13,512 nt of DNA from Candidatus Methanomethylophilus sp. UBA78 (GCA_002503545.1 DARY01000018.1:41560-55071), one strand, 5' to 3'. Shown: positions 5,961 through 12,230, numbered from the stretch's first letter. Program-made: numbers and translations. The notes: generated by a model not told the origin, from the letters alone.

Positions 5961-6445
5961 CACTCCACCTTCCTCGCTTCCTCGACGACGGACTCCGAGT
6001 CCTTCTCGATCTTGGCGGCCATCGACTTCCTGTCGTCGCGGAGTTTCCCCGCCAACGATGCATCGGAAAGTGCCAGCATCTCCAGGGCGAGGGTGGCCGC
6101 ATTGTCCCCGCGGTCCATCCCGACGGCCGCCACGGGTATTCCCGGGGGCATCTGCACTATGGACAGGAGGGCATCGTAGTTCAGCGAGCCACTGACCGGG
6201 ACGCCGATGACGGGTTTGGTGGTGAACGAGGCCACTACGCCCGGGAGGGCGGCCGAGAGCCCGGCTATGGATATGAAGACGTCGGCGTCGGTCCCGGTGA
6301 CGAGGTCCTCCACCCGCTTGGGAGTCCTGTGGGCGGACGCCACCGCTATGTCGTAGGCCACACCGAACTTGTTCAGGACGGCTATGGCCTTCTGAGCTAT
6401 CGGGAAATCGCTTTTGCTTCCCATGATTATGAATACCTTTGCCAT
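5960..6445 (-). CDS. purE: PurE, 5-(carboxyamino)imidazole ribonucleotide mutase type
   Basis: PurE interconverts carboxylated AIR intermediates in purine synthesis. The 161-aa product has the substrate-binding motifs GSKSDF (9-14), SAHRTP (37-42, with the conserved His), AGLSAALPG (61-69) and SIVQMPPGIP (95-104). The AGLSAALPG form is the archaeal variant of the bacterial GGAAHLPG loop, so mutase versus AIR carboxylase activity cannot be decided from motifs alone. The frame stays open far upstream, but the protein clearly starts at MAKVFIIMGSKSD, and the TATA box 23 bases upstream makes a leaderless transcript likely. It overlaps guaAb by one base. Confidence 0.93.
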   Translation of the reverse strand: MAKVFIIMGSKSDFPIAQKAIAVLNKFGVAYDIAVASAHRTPKRVEDLVTGTDADVFISIAGLSAALPGVVASFTTKPVIGVPVSGSLNYDALLSIVQMPPGIPVAAVGMDRGDNAATLALEMLALSDASLAGKLRDDRKSMAAKIEKDSESVVEEARKVE

Positions 6446-6467
6446 TGCAGGAATGACGGCGGTGTAC

Positions 6468-6475
6468 AATATAAA
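6468..6475 (-). promoter_or_regulatory. TATA box of purE-guaAb
   Basis: The minus strand reads TTTATATT at 6468-6475, ending 23 bases before the purE ATG at 6445. This predicts a leaderless message and confirms the chosen start against the much longer open frame. Confidence 0.6.
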
Positions 6476-6520
6476 CGCTCGTACGCGCAAACGGCGGACG
6501 AGAAGGGTAAAGGGATTATC

Positions 6521-6548
6521 GGAGGCTCCGGCGGAACGCCGGACCTCC
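6521..6548 (-). terminator. hairpin after the 102-aa membrane protein gene
   Basis: CCGGCG (6528-6533) pairs with CGCCGG (6537-6542) around GAA. GGAGG (6521-6525) pairs with CCTCC (6544-6548) below a small internal loop. It lies 20 bases beyond the stop of the leftward membrane protein and is followed on that strand by a T-rich stretch (CCCTTTACCCTTCT). Confidence 0.55.
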
Positions 6549-6567
6549 TTGAAATGATTTGATCGGA

Positions 6568-6876
6568 TCAGCTCTTCAGAACGGTCACAAGGAATATTCC
6601 GACGGCAACAAGGGCGCCGACAAGGATTCCGAGCAGGTTGACGATCGCGTTGTAGAACACGTCCCAGGCGGCAACGTCGCAGAACGGTTCGATGTCGCTC
6701 CAGGCGATGAGGTAAAGCCAAACCAGACCGACGATGAGTCCGACGGCCGCGAGAAGAATACCGTATCCCTTGTTCTTTCCTTTTCCGAAGTATGCGGAGA
6801 AGACCCCGGCCGCGATGGCCACCGCAGCGAATGCGATGACGACGACGGTGAGGAACTCCCAGATGGTCCAATCCAT
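6568..6876 (-). CDS. small integral membrane protein, unknown function
   Basis: The 102-aa protein has three predicted membrane helices: about 7-30 (FLTVVVIAFAAVAIAAGVF), about 37-59 (YGILLAAVGLIVGLVWLYLI) and about 78-100 (NAIVNLLGILVGALVAVGIF). A short GKGKNKG turn follows the first, and a loop DIEPFCDVAAWDVF precedes the third. I recognise no family. The start is supported by GGAGG eight bases upstream and a TATA box further back. It is probably a single-gene unit upstream of purE, with a hairpin between. Confidence 0.8.
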   Translation of the reverse strand: MDWTIWEFLTVVVIAFAAVAIAAGVFSAYFGKGKNKGYGILLAAVGLIVGLVWLYLIAWSDIEPFCDVAAWDVFYNAIVNLLGILVGALVAVGIFLVTVLKS

Positions 6877-6938
6877 TTTTTAGCCTCCGATTTAGACGGG
6901 CGACGGTAAGCCGCCCAAACTTTTCCAACAATGCATAT

Positions 6939-6949
6939 CTTTAATTAAA
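6939..6949 (-). promoter_or_regulatory. TATA box of the 102-aa membrane protein gene
   Basis: The minus strand reads TTTAATTAAAG. Transcription would start near 6915, leaving a leader of about 40 nt with GGAGG at its end. The 368-base gap 6877-7244 between divergent genes holds this promoter, the gar1 promoter, and an A/T-rich stretch at about 7090-7200 with several TATA-like sequences. I see no gene in it. Confidence 0.45.
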
Positions 6950-7194
6950 AAGTTACTGGCAGTCCTTTTTGCGAAAAAAGCACGTTCCAGCCGTCCCAGA
7001 CAGGACCGTCCGGATCGGATGCAATGGCAATCGGTATATGCCGTATACGACTATCGACGAATAAGTGGGCTGGTACATCCAGACAGTAAGGCTTAAATGC
7101 GAAAAAATCAGACGGAGAAAAAGAATTCCACAGGGGTTAAATTAATAGAGATTAAATATAGAAATACAAGATATAGATAAATAAATGCGATTAG

Positions 7195-7201
7195 TATAAA
7201 T
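7195..7201 (+). promoter_or_regulatory. TATA box of gar1-tfb
   Basis: TATAAAT lies 43 bases before the gar1 ATG. It predicts a start near 7222-7228 and a leader of about 20 nt carrying GGGGAG at 7234-7239. A second TATA-like TTTATAT at 7222-7228 is too close to the ATG to serve as promoter unless the transcript starts inside the gene. Confidence 0.5.
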
Positions 7202-7244
7202 AGAACCGCTGCTTACCCTATTTTATATCGTTTGGGGAGCGGCC

Positions 7245-7502
7245 ATGGATTTTTTGGGAACTGTCGAGGGAGTTTCTTCCGAAGGGCGCATAATCGTCAG
7301 ATGCGAACAGGTCCCAGATATCGGAGACATAGTTTTCGACCAGAATCAGAAACGTGTCGGTACCGTGAAAAGGGTCTTCGGACCCGTGAACGAACCGTAT
7401 GCCTCGGTCAGCCCCGCAGAGGGACTGCCCAAAGGCATCAGCGGAAAGAAACTATACTGCAACAGAAGGGTCAAAGATGGTAAAACAAAGAGAAGAAACT
7501 GA
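7245..7502 (+). CDS. gar1: H/ACA RNA-protein component Gar1
   Basis: Gar1 is part of the H/ACA guide ribonucleoprotein (Cbf5, Nop10, L7Ae) that makes pseudouridines in rRNA. The 85-aa product is a small β-barrel with the signature GTVKRVFGPVNEPYASV at 39-55 and a basic tail ending KRRN. The start has GGGGAG five bases upstream. The last 26 bases overlap the start of tfb in another frame. Gar1 next to TFB is a recurrent archaeal pairing. Confidence 0.93.
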   Translation: MDFLGTVEGVSSEGRIIVRCEQVPDIGDIVFDQNQKRVGTVKRVFGPVNEPYASVSPAEGLPKGISGKKLYCNRRVKDGKTKRRN

Positions 7503-8409
7503 AGAGATCAAAGTCTGCCCCGAGTGCAGCAGCCACCACCTTGTCCGCGACTACGAGAGGGGGGAGCTCGTCTGCGAGGACTGCGGTCTCGTCCTGGACG
7601 ACCAGTTCATCGACCAGGGACCCGAGTGGAGGGCCTTCGACGTCGAACAGGGGGAGAAGAGGGCCCGCACCGGCGCACCCATGACCTATACCATCCACGA
7701 CAAAGGACTTTCCACCGAGATATCCTGGAAGAACAAGGACAGCTACGGCAAGAGCATCCCCACCAGGAACCGCGCCCAGCTCTACAGGCTGAGGAAGTGG
7801 CAGAGGAGGATCAGGGTCTCCAATGCGACCGAGAGGAACCTGGCATTCGCCCTGTCCGAACTTGACAGGATGGCCTCCGCCATGGGACTTCCCAGGAACG
7901 TCAGGGAGACCGCGGCCATGATCTACAGGAAGGCCGTCAACAAGAACCTCATCAGGGGAAGGTCCATAGAAGGCGTCGTCGCCGCCTCCCTCTACGCCGC
8001 CTGCAGGCAGTGCGGAGTGCCCAGGACCCTCGACGAGGTCGCAAGTTCCAGCAGAGTCGGGAGGAAGGAGATCGGGAGGACCTACAGGTTCATGACCCGC
8101 GAGCTTAAGCTGAAGCTCATGCCGACCAAACCGCAGGATTACGTCCAGAGGTTCTGCTCCGAGCTGAAGCTGAGCGGAGAGGTGCAGACCAAGGCGGCCG
8201 AGATCCTCAAGGACGCCTCCGACAAGGAGCTCACCTCCGGGAGGGGTCCGACCGGCGTGGCCGCCGCGGCCATCTATATCTCCTCCATCCTGTGCAACGA
8301 GCGCAGGACCCAGAGGGAGGTCGCCGACGTAGCGGGTGTGACCGAGGTCACCATCAGGAACCGCTACAAGGAACTGACCGAGAAACTCGGCATCGAGATA
8401 CAGCTCTGA
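7477..8409 (+). CDS. tfb: transcription initiation factor TFB
   Basis: TFB bridges TBP-bound TATA boxes and RNA polymerase. The 310-aa product has an N-terminal zinc ribbon (C14, C17, C33, C36), a B-reader/linker region starting DQGPEWRAFD, and two cyclin repeats (about 120-212 and about 218-310). The second ends with a helix-turn-helix (RTQREVADVAGVTEVTIRNRY) that would read the BRE. The ATG at 7477 gives the normal archaeal length and lies within gar1. The open frame upstream to 7399 is the overlap with gar1, not part of the protein. A strong T-run terminator follows. Confidence 0.97.
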   Translation: MVKQREETEEIKVCPECSSHHLVRDYERGELVCEDCGLVLDDQFIDQGPEWRAFDVEQGEKRARTGAPMTYTIHDKGLSTEISWKNKDSYGKSIPTRNRAQLYRLRKWQRRIRVSNATERNLAFALSELDRMASAMGLPRNVRETAAMIYRKAVNKNLIRGRSIEGVVAASLYAACRQCGVPRTLDEVASSSRVGRKEIGRTYRFMTRELKLKLMPTKPQDYVQRFCSELKLSGEVQTKAAEILKDASDKELTSGRGPTGVAAAAIYISSILCNERRTQREVADVAGVTEVTIRNRYKELTEKLGIEIQL

Positions 8410-8412
8410 TGC

Positions 8413-8435
8413 GGACGGCGCCCCGGGCGCCGTCC
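8413..8435 (+). terminator. T-run hairpin terminator of gar1-tfb
   Basis: A 9-bp stem (8413-8421 with 8427-8435), extendable by one pair, closes a small loop and is followed by CTTTTTT at 8436-8442. It starts three bases after the tfb stop and resembles a bacterial intrinsic terminator. The next gene therefore needs its own promoter. Confidence 0.75.
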
Positions 8436-8460
8436 CTTTTTTCCGTGCGTACGCGGAATC

Positions 8461-8468
8461 ATATATAT
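8461..8468 (+). promoter_or_regulatory. TATA box of the mini-TFB gene
   Basis: ATATATAT lies about 38 bases before the ATG at 8506, so transcription would start near 8488 with a short leader containing GGTGAT. A small GAGAC/GTCTC inverted repeat (8472-8476, 8481-8485) lies between TATA box and start. Confidence 0.55.
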
Positions 8469-8505
8469 TGCGAGACGGCAGTCTCACACCGAAGTGGGTG
8501 ATACC

Positions 8506-8856
8506 ATGGGTCTGCTGAACAAAATCGACAAAGGGATAAACAAGGTTGTTGACAGGATCGACGACGACATAACTCGCGCCGGGGAAGACGACGGAGAGCA
8601 CATAGCCAGATACGTCAAGGCCCTGGATCTCGGGGAAGACGTCCAGGCCAGGGCCCTGGAGATCCTGAAGGCCGCCGACGACAAGATGATATCCAGCGGC
8701 AGGAACAGAGCCGGGGCCTGCGTCTACATCGCAGCCAGGGAGAAGGGCAAAGCCAAAACCTGGGAGGAGATCGCCAAGGCCGCCAGAACCACCGAAGGCT
8801 TCCTTCAGGATTCGGTCAAGGAGATCGGCGAGAAGACCGGCATAAAAACCGAGTGA
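8506..8856 (+). CDS. single-cyclin-domain TFB-like protein
   Basis: The 116-aa product begins with an amphipathic segment (about 1-30). From about 35 it matches the second cyclin repeat of the TFB next door: DVQARALEILKAADDK versus EVQTKAAEILKDASDK, ISSGRNRAGACVYIAA versus LTSGRGPTGVAAAAIYIS, and SVKEIGEKTGI versus RYKELTEKLGI. It lacks the zinc ribbon, B-reader and first cyclin repeat. It may modulate initiation or compete with TFB for TBP or BRE, but that is inference. The ATG at 8506 is preferred over an in-frame GTG at 8494 because GGTGAT is then a ribosome binding site. It has its own promoter and terminator. Divergence in the helix-turn-helix region (KTWEEIAKAARTTEGFLQDS) argues against a simple pseudogene fragment. 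Confidence 0.85.
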   Translation: MGLLNKIDKGINKVVDRIDDDITRAGEDDGEHIARYVKALDLGEDVQARALEILKAADDKMISSGRNRAGACVYIAAREKGKAKTWEEIAKAARTTEGFLQDSVKEIGEKTGIKTE

Positions 8857-8882
8857 ACCAAGGTCCTCTTTTGTGCTGGACC

Positions 8883-8900
8883 GCCCGGCTCCGGCCGGGC
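8883..8900 (+). terminator. UCCG tetraloop hairpin terminator of the mini-TFB gene
   Basis: GCCCGGC (8883-8889) pairs with GCCGGGC (8894-8900) around TCCG, a UNCG-type tetraloop. AACTTTTCC follows. It is almost the same element as at 4201-4216. Confidence 0.65.
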
Positions 8901-8924
8901 AACTTTTCCATCGTTTCCGAATAC

Positions 8925-9050
8925 CCGGCATATAGAAACGGATATGCTGGAACATATGCCTGCTGTGATTGATGCAAGGACCAAAACGACAAGACCCGGT
9001 TTGCCATCGACTGTATTTGGGAATGCAGTCATGGGTTAACAGCCGGGCTT
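8925..9050. other. cluster of hairpins, possible structured RNA
   Basis: This gene-free stretch between the mini-TFB terminator and endA holds a nested structure. CCGGCATAT (8925-8933) pairs with ATATGCTGG (8942-8950) with one G-U pair, and GGCATAT (8927-8933) could instead pair with ATATGCC (8954-8960). Next, CCAT plus GACTGTATT (9004-9017, one bulged C) pairs with 9022-9034 around TGGG. This is enclosed by AAG-A-CCCGG (8991-8999) with CCGGGCTT (9043-9050). No clear promoter is visible on either strand. It could be a small RNA or the 3' leader of the leftward endA transcript. Confidence 0.35.
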
Positions 9051-9081
9051 CAATTGATAATTGTCCCAGAATAGGGATGCC

Positions 9082-9099
9082 ACCGCCGTTATCGGCGGT
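9082..9099 (-). terminator. hairpin at the endA stop codon
   Basis: ACCGCCG (9082-9088) pairs with CGGCGGT (9093-9099) around TTAT. The stem includes the last base of the endA stop. Little T follows on the minus strand, so termination is uncertain. Confidence 0.4.
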
Positions 9100-10148
9100 C
9101 AGGGTTTGAACCACTTGAACTCGAGGTACTCGATCTCGGTGCTGACCCTGCAGAAGAGGATCTCCTTCTTCACCCCTCCCGAGAGTCTGACCGTCCTCGA
9201 GATCTCCGGCCACATGGCCAGCTTCGACGCCGGGACCGCATGTACCAGATACCTGGCGTGACACTCGTCCGGGGACTTCTCGTAGACTCTGAAATGCGTA
9301 CCGTACTTGAAACCGGTCTTGACCACGAGACCCCTGCTGCGGAGGTCCGTGTAGGCTCTGAGACGCAGGTCGAACTCGTCCTGGCTCTTCCTTCCGAAGG
9401 CGGCGAGGTCGTCCTGCGACACCTCGCGCCCGCGGCGGTCGCGCACCGTCAGCTCCCCGCGTCCCATCAGATAGCAACCCTCTATTATGGACAGCTGCAG
9501 TATCCCCTGCATCTCCTTGCCGTAGAAGGCCTCGGAACGGAGCTCCTCGCCCCGCGCCCCGTCGAAGACGAATATCCTGTCCCCCACCAGCCTGCCTTCG
9601 CAGACACCGGCCCTGCCGGCCGGCCTCACGGAACCCACCGGGTCCATGATGGCCATCTTGTAGTAGGTGAGGTCTCCCTCCTCGTCGACCACCCCGTAGA
9701 GGAGCTGCTTGCCGCGGTCCTCCGACTGCGCCACCTCGTCGAGGAAATCCCCTATGTCAAGGGCGGCCCTCTCGGAGACGGCGCACACCATGTAGACGGG
9801 CGGGGAATTGCTGGGGGCCATGCCTCTGGGGTACACGCGCAGATCGAAGCTGCCCGATTCCGGCTTGACGATGAAACCCCTCTCGCGGAGGTCCTTAAAG
9901 ACGATGTACTTCACGACGAAGTTCTCCACCTTCCCGGAGGCGTAGTCGAAGAACTCCGGGAAGGACAGGCTCCTCTTCCCCTGCCTGACCTCGAGTCTGC
10001 CGGCCTGCAGCAGGAAGGCGGCCTCTATGAAATCCAGTTCCAGGAACCCTCCGCTCATGGGATAGCCGAAGTTGCCCTTGCTGTAGGTCTGACTCGCCTC
10101 CCTGACATCGCGGATGAAAACGGAACCGCCCTCGATCTCTCCCGGCAT
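9099..10148 (-). CDS. endA: tRNA-intron endonuclease EndA, two-repeat type
   Basis: EndA cuts introns from precursor tRNAs at bulge-helix-bulge sites. The 349-aa product is a tandem duplication, the form that works as a homodimer, as known from Archaeoglobus. The C-terminal repeat carries the catalytic set Y289 (HFRVYE), H297 (CHARYLVHAV) and a Lys of the KK pair 327-328 (GGVKKEILF). The N-terminal repeat keeps the fold (VVKYIVFKDLRERGFIVKP; FDLRVYPRG) but the catalytic His is replaced (SPPVYMV), so it is structural. The ATG at 10148 has GAGGGC just upstream and a TATA box 26 bases back. It is a leftward single gene, divergent from the 158-aa gene. Confidence 0.93.
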   Translation of the reverse strand: MPGEIEGGSVFIRDVREASQTYSKGNFGYPMSGGFLELDFIEAAFLLQAGRLEVRQGKRSLSFPEFFDYASGKVENFVVKYIVFKDLRERGFIVKPESGSFDLRVYPRGMAPSNSPPVYMVCAVSERAALDIGDFLDEVAQSEDRGKQLLYGVVDEEGDLTYYKMAIMDPVGSVRPAGRAGVCEGRLVGDRIFVFDGARGEELRSEAFYGKEMQGILQLSIIEGCYLMGRGELTVRDRRGREVSQDDLAAFGRKSQDEFDLRLRAYTDLRSRGLVVKTGFKYGTHFRVYEKSPDECHARYLVHAVPASKLAMWPEISRTVRLSGGVKKEILFCRVSTEIEYLEFKWFKP

Positions 10149-10173
10149 ACGCCCTCGAATTACGGGCGATTAG

Positions 10174-10181
10174 TATTTTAT
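10174..10181 (-). promoter_or_regulatory. TATA box of endA
   Basis: The minus strand reads AATAAAATA. It lies about 26 bases from the endA ATG, implying no leader or a very short one. Confidence 0.5.
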
Positions 10182-10219
10182 TGTTCCTTCGTGCGGCGGA
10201 CCGGCTGGAACCTTGGAAG

Positions 10220-10227
10220 AAATATAT
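10220..10227 (+). promoter_or_regulatory. TATA box of the 158-aa gene
   Basis: AAATATAT ends 25 bases before the ATG at 10252, predicting a leaderless transcript and ruling out the TTG at 10213 as start. It is divergent from the endA promoter, with about 40 bases between the two TATA boxes. Confidence 0.55.
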
Positions 10228-10251
10228 CCTCCGCCGCGCTTTCCTTCCCTC

Positions 10252-10728
10252 ATGCCGAACGTCGAGGAACCGCCAGTCCCCGGATTCTGGGGCCGTCTGC
10301 CGGATTACGGCGTGCATCCCTGGGTATCGGACATCGCCGCCCGCTGCCTCGCACGGCGCGAAACCATGGATGCGAGCATCCTGTCCAGAATGAGAGAGGC
10401 CTTCCGGAGATTCACGGGCGATGCCCCCGATATGCCCCGCATAGCCGAGACGATATCCTCCCTGGGGTACAGCGTGGAGGTTTCGAAACGCTGCCTGCAT
10501 GTGGAGACGGACGACGGGACGGTGAACGTGTTCCTGGGAGAACCGGATGCGGTTTCCGGCAGGACCGTCGCGCTCGGCGACTGGAACGTGCACGAAGAAG
10601 AAGGGGCGGAGTACTATCCGATGTTCGCGGCAGGCATGTTCACCTGCCTGGACCCCGGGCGCAGGTACGAGTTCCGCCAGAAACGCTTGGAGTACCATTG
10701 GCCGGATTCCTCCCTCCCCGGCAGATGA
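10252..10728 (+). CDS. protein of unknown function, 158 aa
   Basis: The soluble protein starts MPNVEEPPVPGFWGRLPDYG. It has a helical middle (SILSRMREAFRRFTG; MPRIAETISSLGYSVEV), then a β-rich part (CLHVETDDGTVNVFLGE; GRTVALGDWNVHEEEG), and ends MFTCLDPGRRYEFRQKRLEYHW. It has no signal peptide or membrane segment, and I recognise no family. The start at 10252 is set by the TATA box 25 bases upstream; no ribosome binding site is visible, in line with a leaderless message. The last codons form one arm of the terminator hairpin. Confidence 0.75.
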   Translation: MPNVEEPPVPGFWGRLPDYGVHPWVSDIAARCLARRETMDASILSRMREAFRRFTGDAPDMPRIAETISSLGYSVEVSKRCLHVETDDGTVNVFLGEPDAVSGRTVALGDWNVHEEEGAEYYPMFAAGMFTCLDPGRRYEFRQKRLEYHWPDSSLPGR

Positions 10729-10739
10729 GTGCCGGGGAG
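10714..10739. terminator. hairpin between convergent genes, spanning a stop codon
   Basis: CTCCCCGGCA (10714-10723) pairs perfectly with TGCCGGGGAG (10730-10739) around a six-base loop that contains most of the TGA stop (10726-10728) of the 158-aa gene. On the other strand it lies nine bases after the trpB2 stop. It may serve both directions. Confidence 0.6.
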
Positions 10740-10747
10740 AGCCGCGG

Positions 10748-12070
10748 TCAGTTGCCAGACTGCGGAAGGGTTCCGTCGAGGGCCTGCTCGTAACCGTACA
10801 GGTCGAGCATCCCGTGGCCGGACAGGTTGAACACGATGGTCTTGGCCTCGTTCCTCGCCTTGCACTCGAGGGCCTTGTCTATGGCGCACTTCAGTGCATG
10901 GCACGACTCGGGGGCGGGGATTATGCCCTCGGTCCTGGCGAACGCGATGCCGGCCGCGAAGGTGTCGGTCTGGTCGTACGAGACCGCCGAGATCCTGTGC
11001 TGGTCGAAGGCCGCGGACACGAGCGGGGACATGCCGTGGTACCTGAGTCCTCCCGCGTGGATGGCGGGCGGTATGTACTGGCTTCCCAGGGAGTACATCA
11101 TCATGAGCGGGGTCATACCGGCGGTGTCCCCGTAGTCGTACTTGAACTCCCCCTTGGTCAGGGACGGCGCGGCCTTGGGCTCGACGGCGATTATCTCGCA
11201 GTCCCTGTACTTGCCCGCCATCTTCTCCCTCAGGAAGGGGAAGGTGAAGCCGGCGAAATTGCTCCCTCCGCCGACGCACGCGATCATGTAGTCCGGCTCG
11301 ATCTCGCCGATGGCGAACTGCTCGAGGGTCTCCTCGCCGATCACGGTCTGGTGCAGCATCACGTGGTTCATGACGCTGCCGAGGGCGTAACAGGTGTGCT
11401 CATCCTTGGCCGCCATCTCGCAGGCCTCGGATATCGCGATACCCAGGGAGCCGGACGTCTCCGGATGCTCCTTCAGGATCTTCCTGCCGAACTCGGTATA
11501 CTCGGACGGGGATGCGTAGACCGTTGCGCCGTAGGTGTTGATGATGGTCTTCCTGAGCGGCTTGGCCATGAAACTCCCCTTGACCATAAAGACGGTCGTC
11601 TTTATGTCGAACAGGTTGGAGACCATGGCGAGCGCGGTGCCCCACTGGCCCGCACCGGTCTCGGTGGTCAGGGTGTGGATGCCGGCGTTTGCGTTGTAGT
11701 AGGCCTGCGCCAGGGCCGTGTTGCCCTTGTGGGAGCCGAGGGGGCTCAAGTCCTCCCTCTTGAAGTAGATCTTCGCGGGGGTCTTGAGGTACTTCTCCAG
11801 TCTGAAGGCCCTCTGCAGCGGAGCCGGCCTGTTGAGGGAGAGGAGGGCGTCCCTGACCTCCTCGGGGATGTCTATGTACCTCTCCTTGGAGAGCTCCTGT
11901 TTGATTATGGGGTCGCAGAAGATGGCCTTGAAATCCTCCTCCCTGACCGGCTCCCTCGTCACGGGGTGAATCATGGGTTTGAGGTCGGGCAGGTCGGCCG
12001 CGATGTTATACCATCTCTTCGGGATGTCTTCCGGAGATAGCTGAATCCTTGCGTCTTTTGGAATTGCCAT
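10748..12070 (-). CDS. trpB2: TrpB2-type tryptophan synthase beta subunit
   Basis: This PLP enzyme is predicted to join indole and serine to give tryptophan. The 440-aa product has the PLP lysine K115 in GSHKGN, the ETGAGQWG loop at 137-144 with its catalytic Glu, and the phosphate-binding GGGSNF at 267-272. The long N-terminal part (IPKRWYNIAADLPDLKPMIHP) and total length mark the TrpB2 class rather than TrpB1, which pairs with TrpA. TrpB2 often stands alone, and no trpA is in this window. The TATA box lies 23 bases upstream of the ATG, so the message is probably leaderless. TTGTA/TACAA motifs flank that TATA box. It is convergent with the 158-aa gene and divergent from the regulator. Confidence 0.94.
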   Translation of the reverse strand: MAIPKDARIQLSPEDIPKRWYNIAADLPDLKPMIHPVTREPVREEDFKAIFCDPIIKQELSKERYIDIPEEVRDALLSLNRPAPLQRAFRLEKYLKTPAKIYFKREDLSPLGSHKGNTALAQAYYNANAGIHTLTTETGAGQWGTALAMVSNLFDIKTTVFMVKGSFMAKPLRKTIINTYGATVYASPSEYTEFGRKILKEHPETSGSLGIAISEACEMAAKDEHTCYALGSVMNHVMLHQTVIGEETLEQFAIGEIEPDYMIACVGGGSNFAGFTFPFLREKMAGKYRDCEIIAVEPKAAPSLTKGEFKYDYGDTAGMTPLMMMYSLGSQYIPPAIHAGGLRYHGMSPLVSAAFDQHRISAVSYDQTDTFAAGIAFARTEGIIPAPESCHALKCAIDKALECKARNEAKTIVFNLSGHGMLDLYGYEQALDGTLPQSGN

Positions 12071-12088
12071 GAATGCAGGAACTCGCTG

Positions 12089-12112
12089 GTTGTATATTAA
12101 TTATTGTACAAT
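12089..12112. promoter_or_regulatory. trpB2 promoter with possible operator
   Basis: The TATA box (minus strand TTAATATA, 12093-12100) lies between TTGTA (12090-12094) and TACAA (12107-12111). A perfect 10-bp palindrome ATTGTACAAT is at 12103-12112. A protein bound to these half-sites would cover the TATA box. The same half-sites occur at 12231-12247 before the divergent regulator. Confidence 0.45.
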
Positions 12113-12209
12113 AATGTACTGATTTATACATTAAAATCTCATTCGGATGTCTGCTGGAAGAGAACGGCGATGCGCATGCAGGCACCATACGAATCAAAAA
12201 AACAAGTCC

Positions 12210-12216
12210 TTATATA
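12210..12216 (+). promoter_or_regulatory. TATA box of the regulator-VAT operon
   Basis: TTATATA lies about 60 bases before the regulator ATG at 12276. Transcription would start near 12238, inside the inverted repeat at 12231-12247. Confidence 0.55.
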
Positions 12217-12230
12217 GAAGTTATAACATA

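Noticed and set aside
6446..6931. N-terminal extension of PurE by about 162 residues
   Set aside because: The extension is antisense-like Arg-rich sequence overlapping the membrane protein gene, and the TATA box 23 bases before the internal ATG fixes the real start.
7096..7179. 27-codon ORF upstream of gar1
   Set aside because: It lies in an A/T-rich promoter region, is very short with a Lys/Asn-rich composition, and lacks a properly spaced ribosome binding site.
8991..9060. H/ACA guide RNA
   Set aside because: The stem and internal loop look right at first, but no ANA box is 14-16 bases from the pocket and no K-turn is visible in the upper stem.
7471..9477. 668-aa open frame on the minus strand
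   Set aside because: It is antisense to tfb, the mini-TFB and part of endA's region, crosses two terminators and promoters, and has Gly/Pro/Leu/Val-rich low-information sequence typical of the mirror frame of GC-rich genes.
9240..10793. 517-aa open frame on the plus strand
   Set aside because: It is antisense to endA and continues out of frame through the 158-aa gene. The endA frame carries conserved catalytic motifs; this one has none.
10547..12040. 497-aa open frame on the plus strand
   Set aside because: It is antisense to trpB2, whose PLP lysine and glycine motifs identify the true strand.
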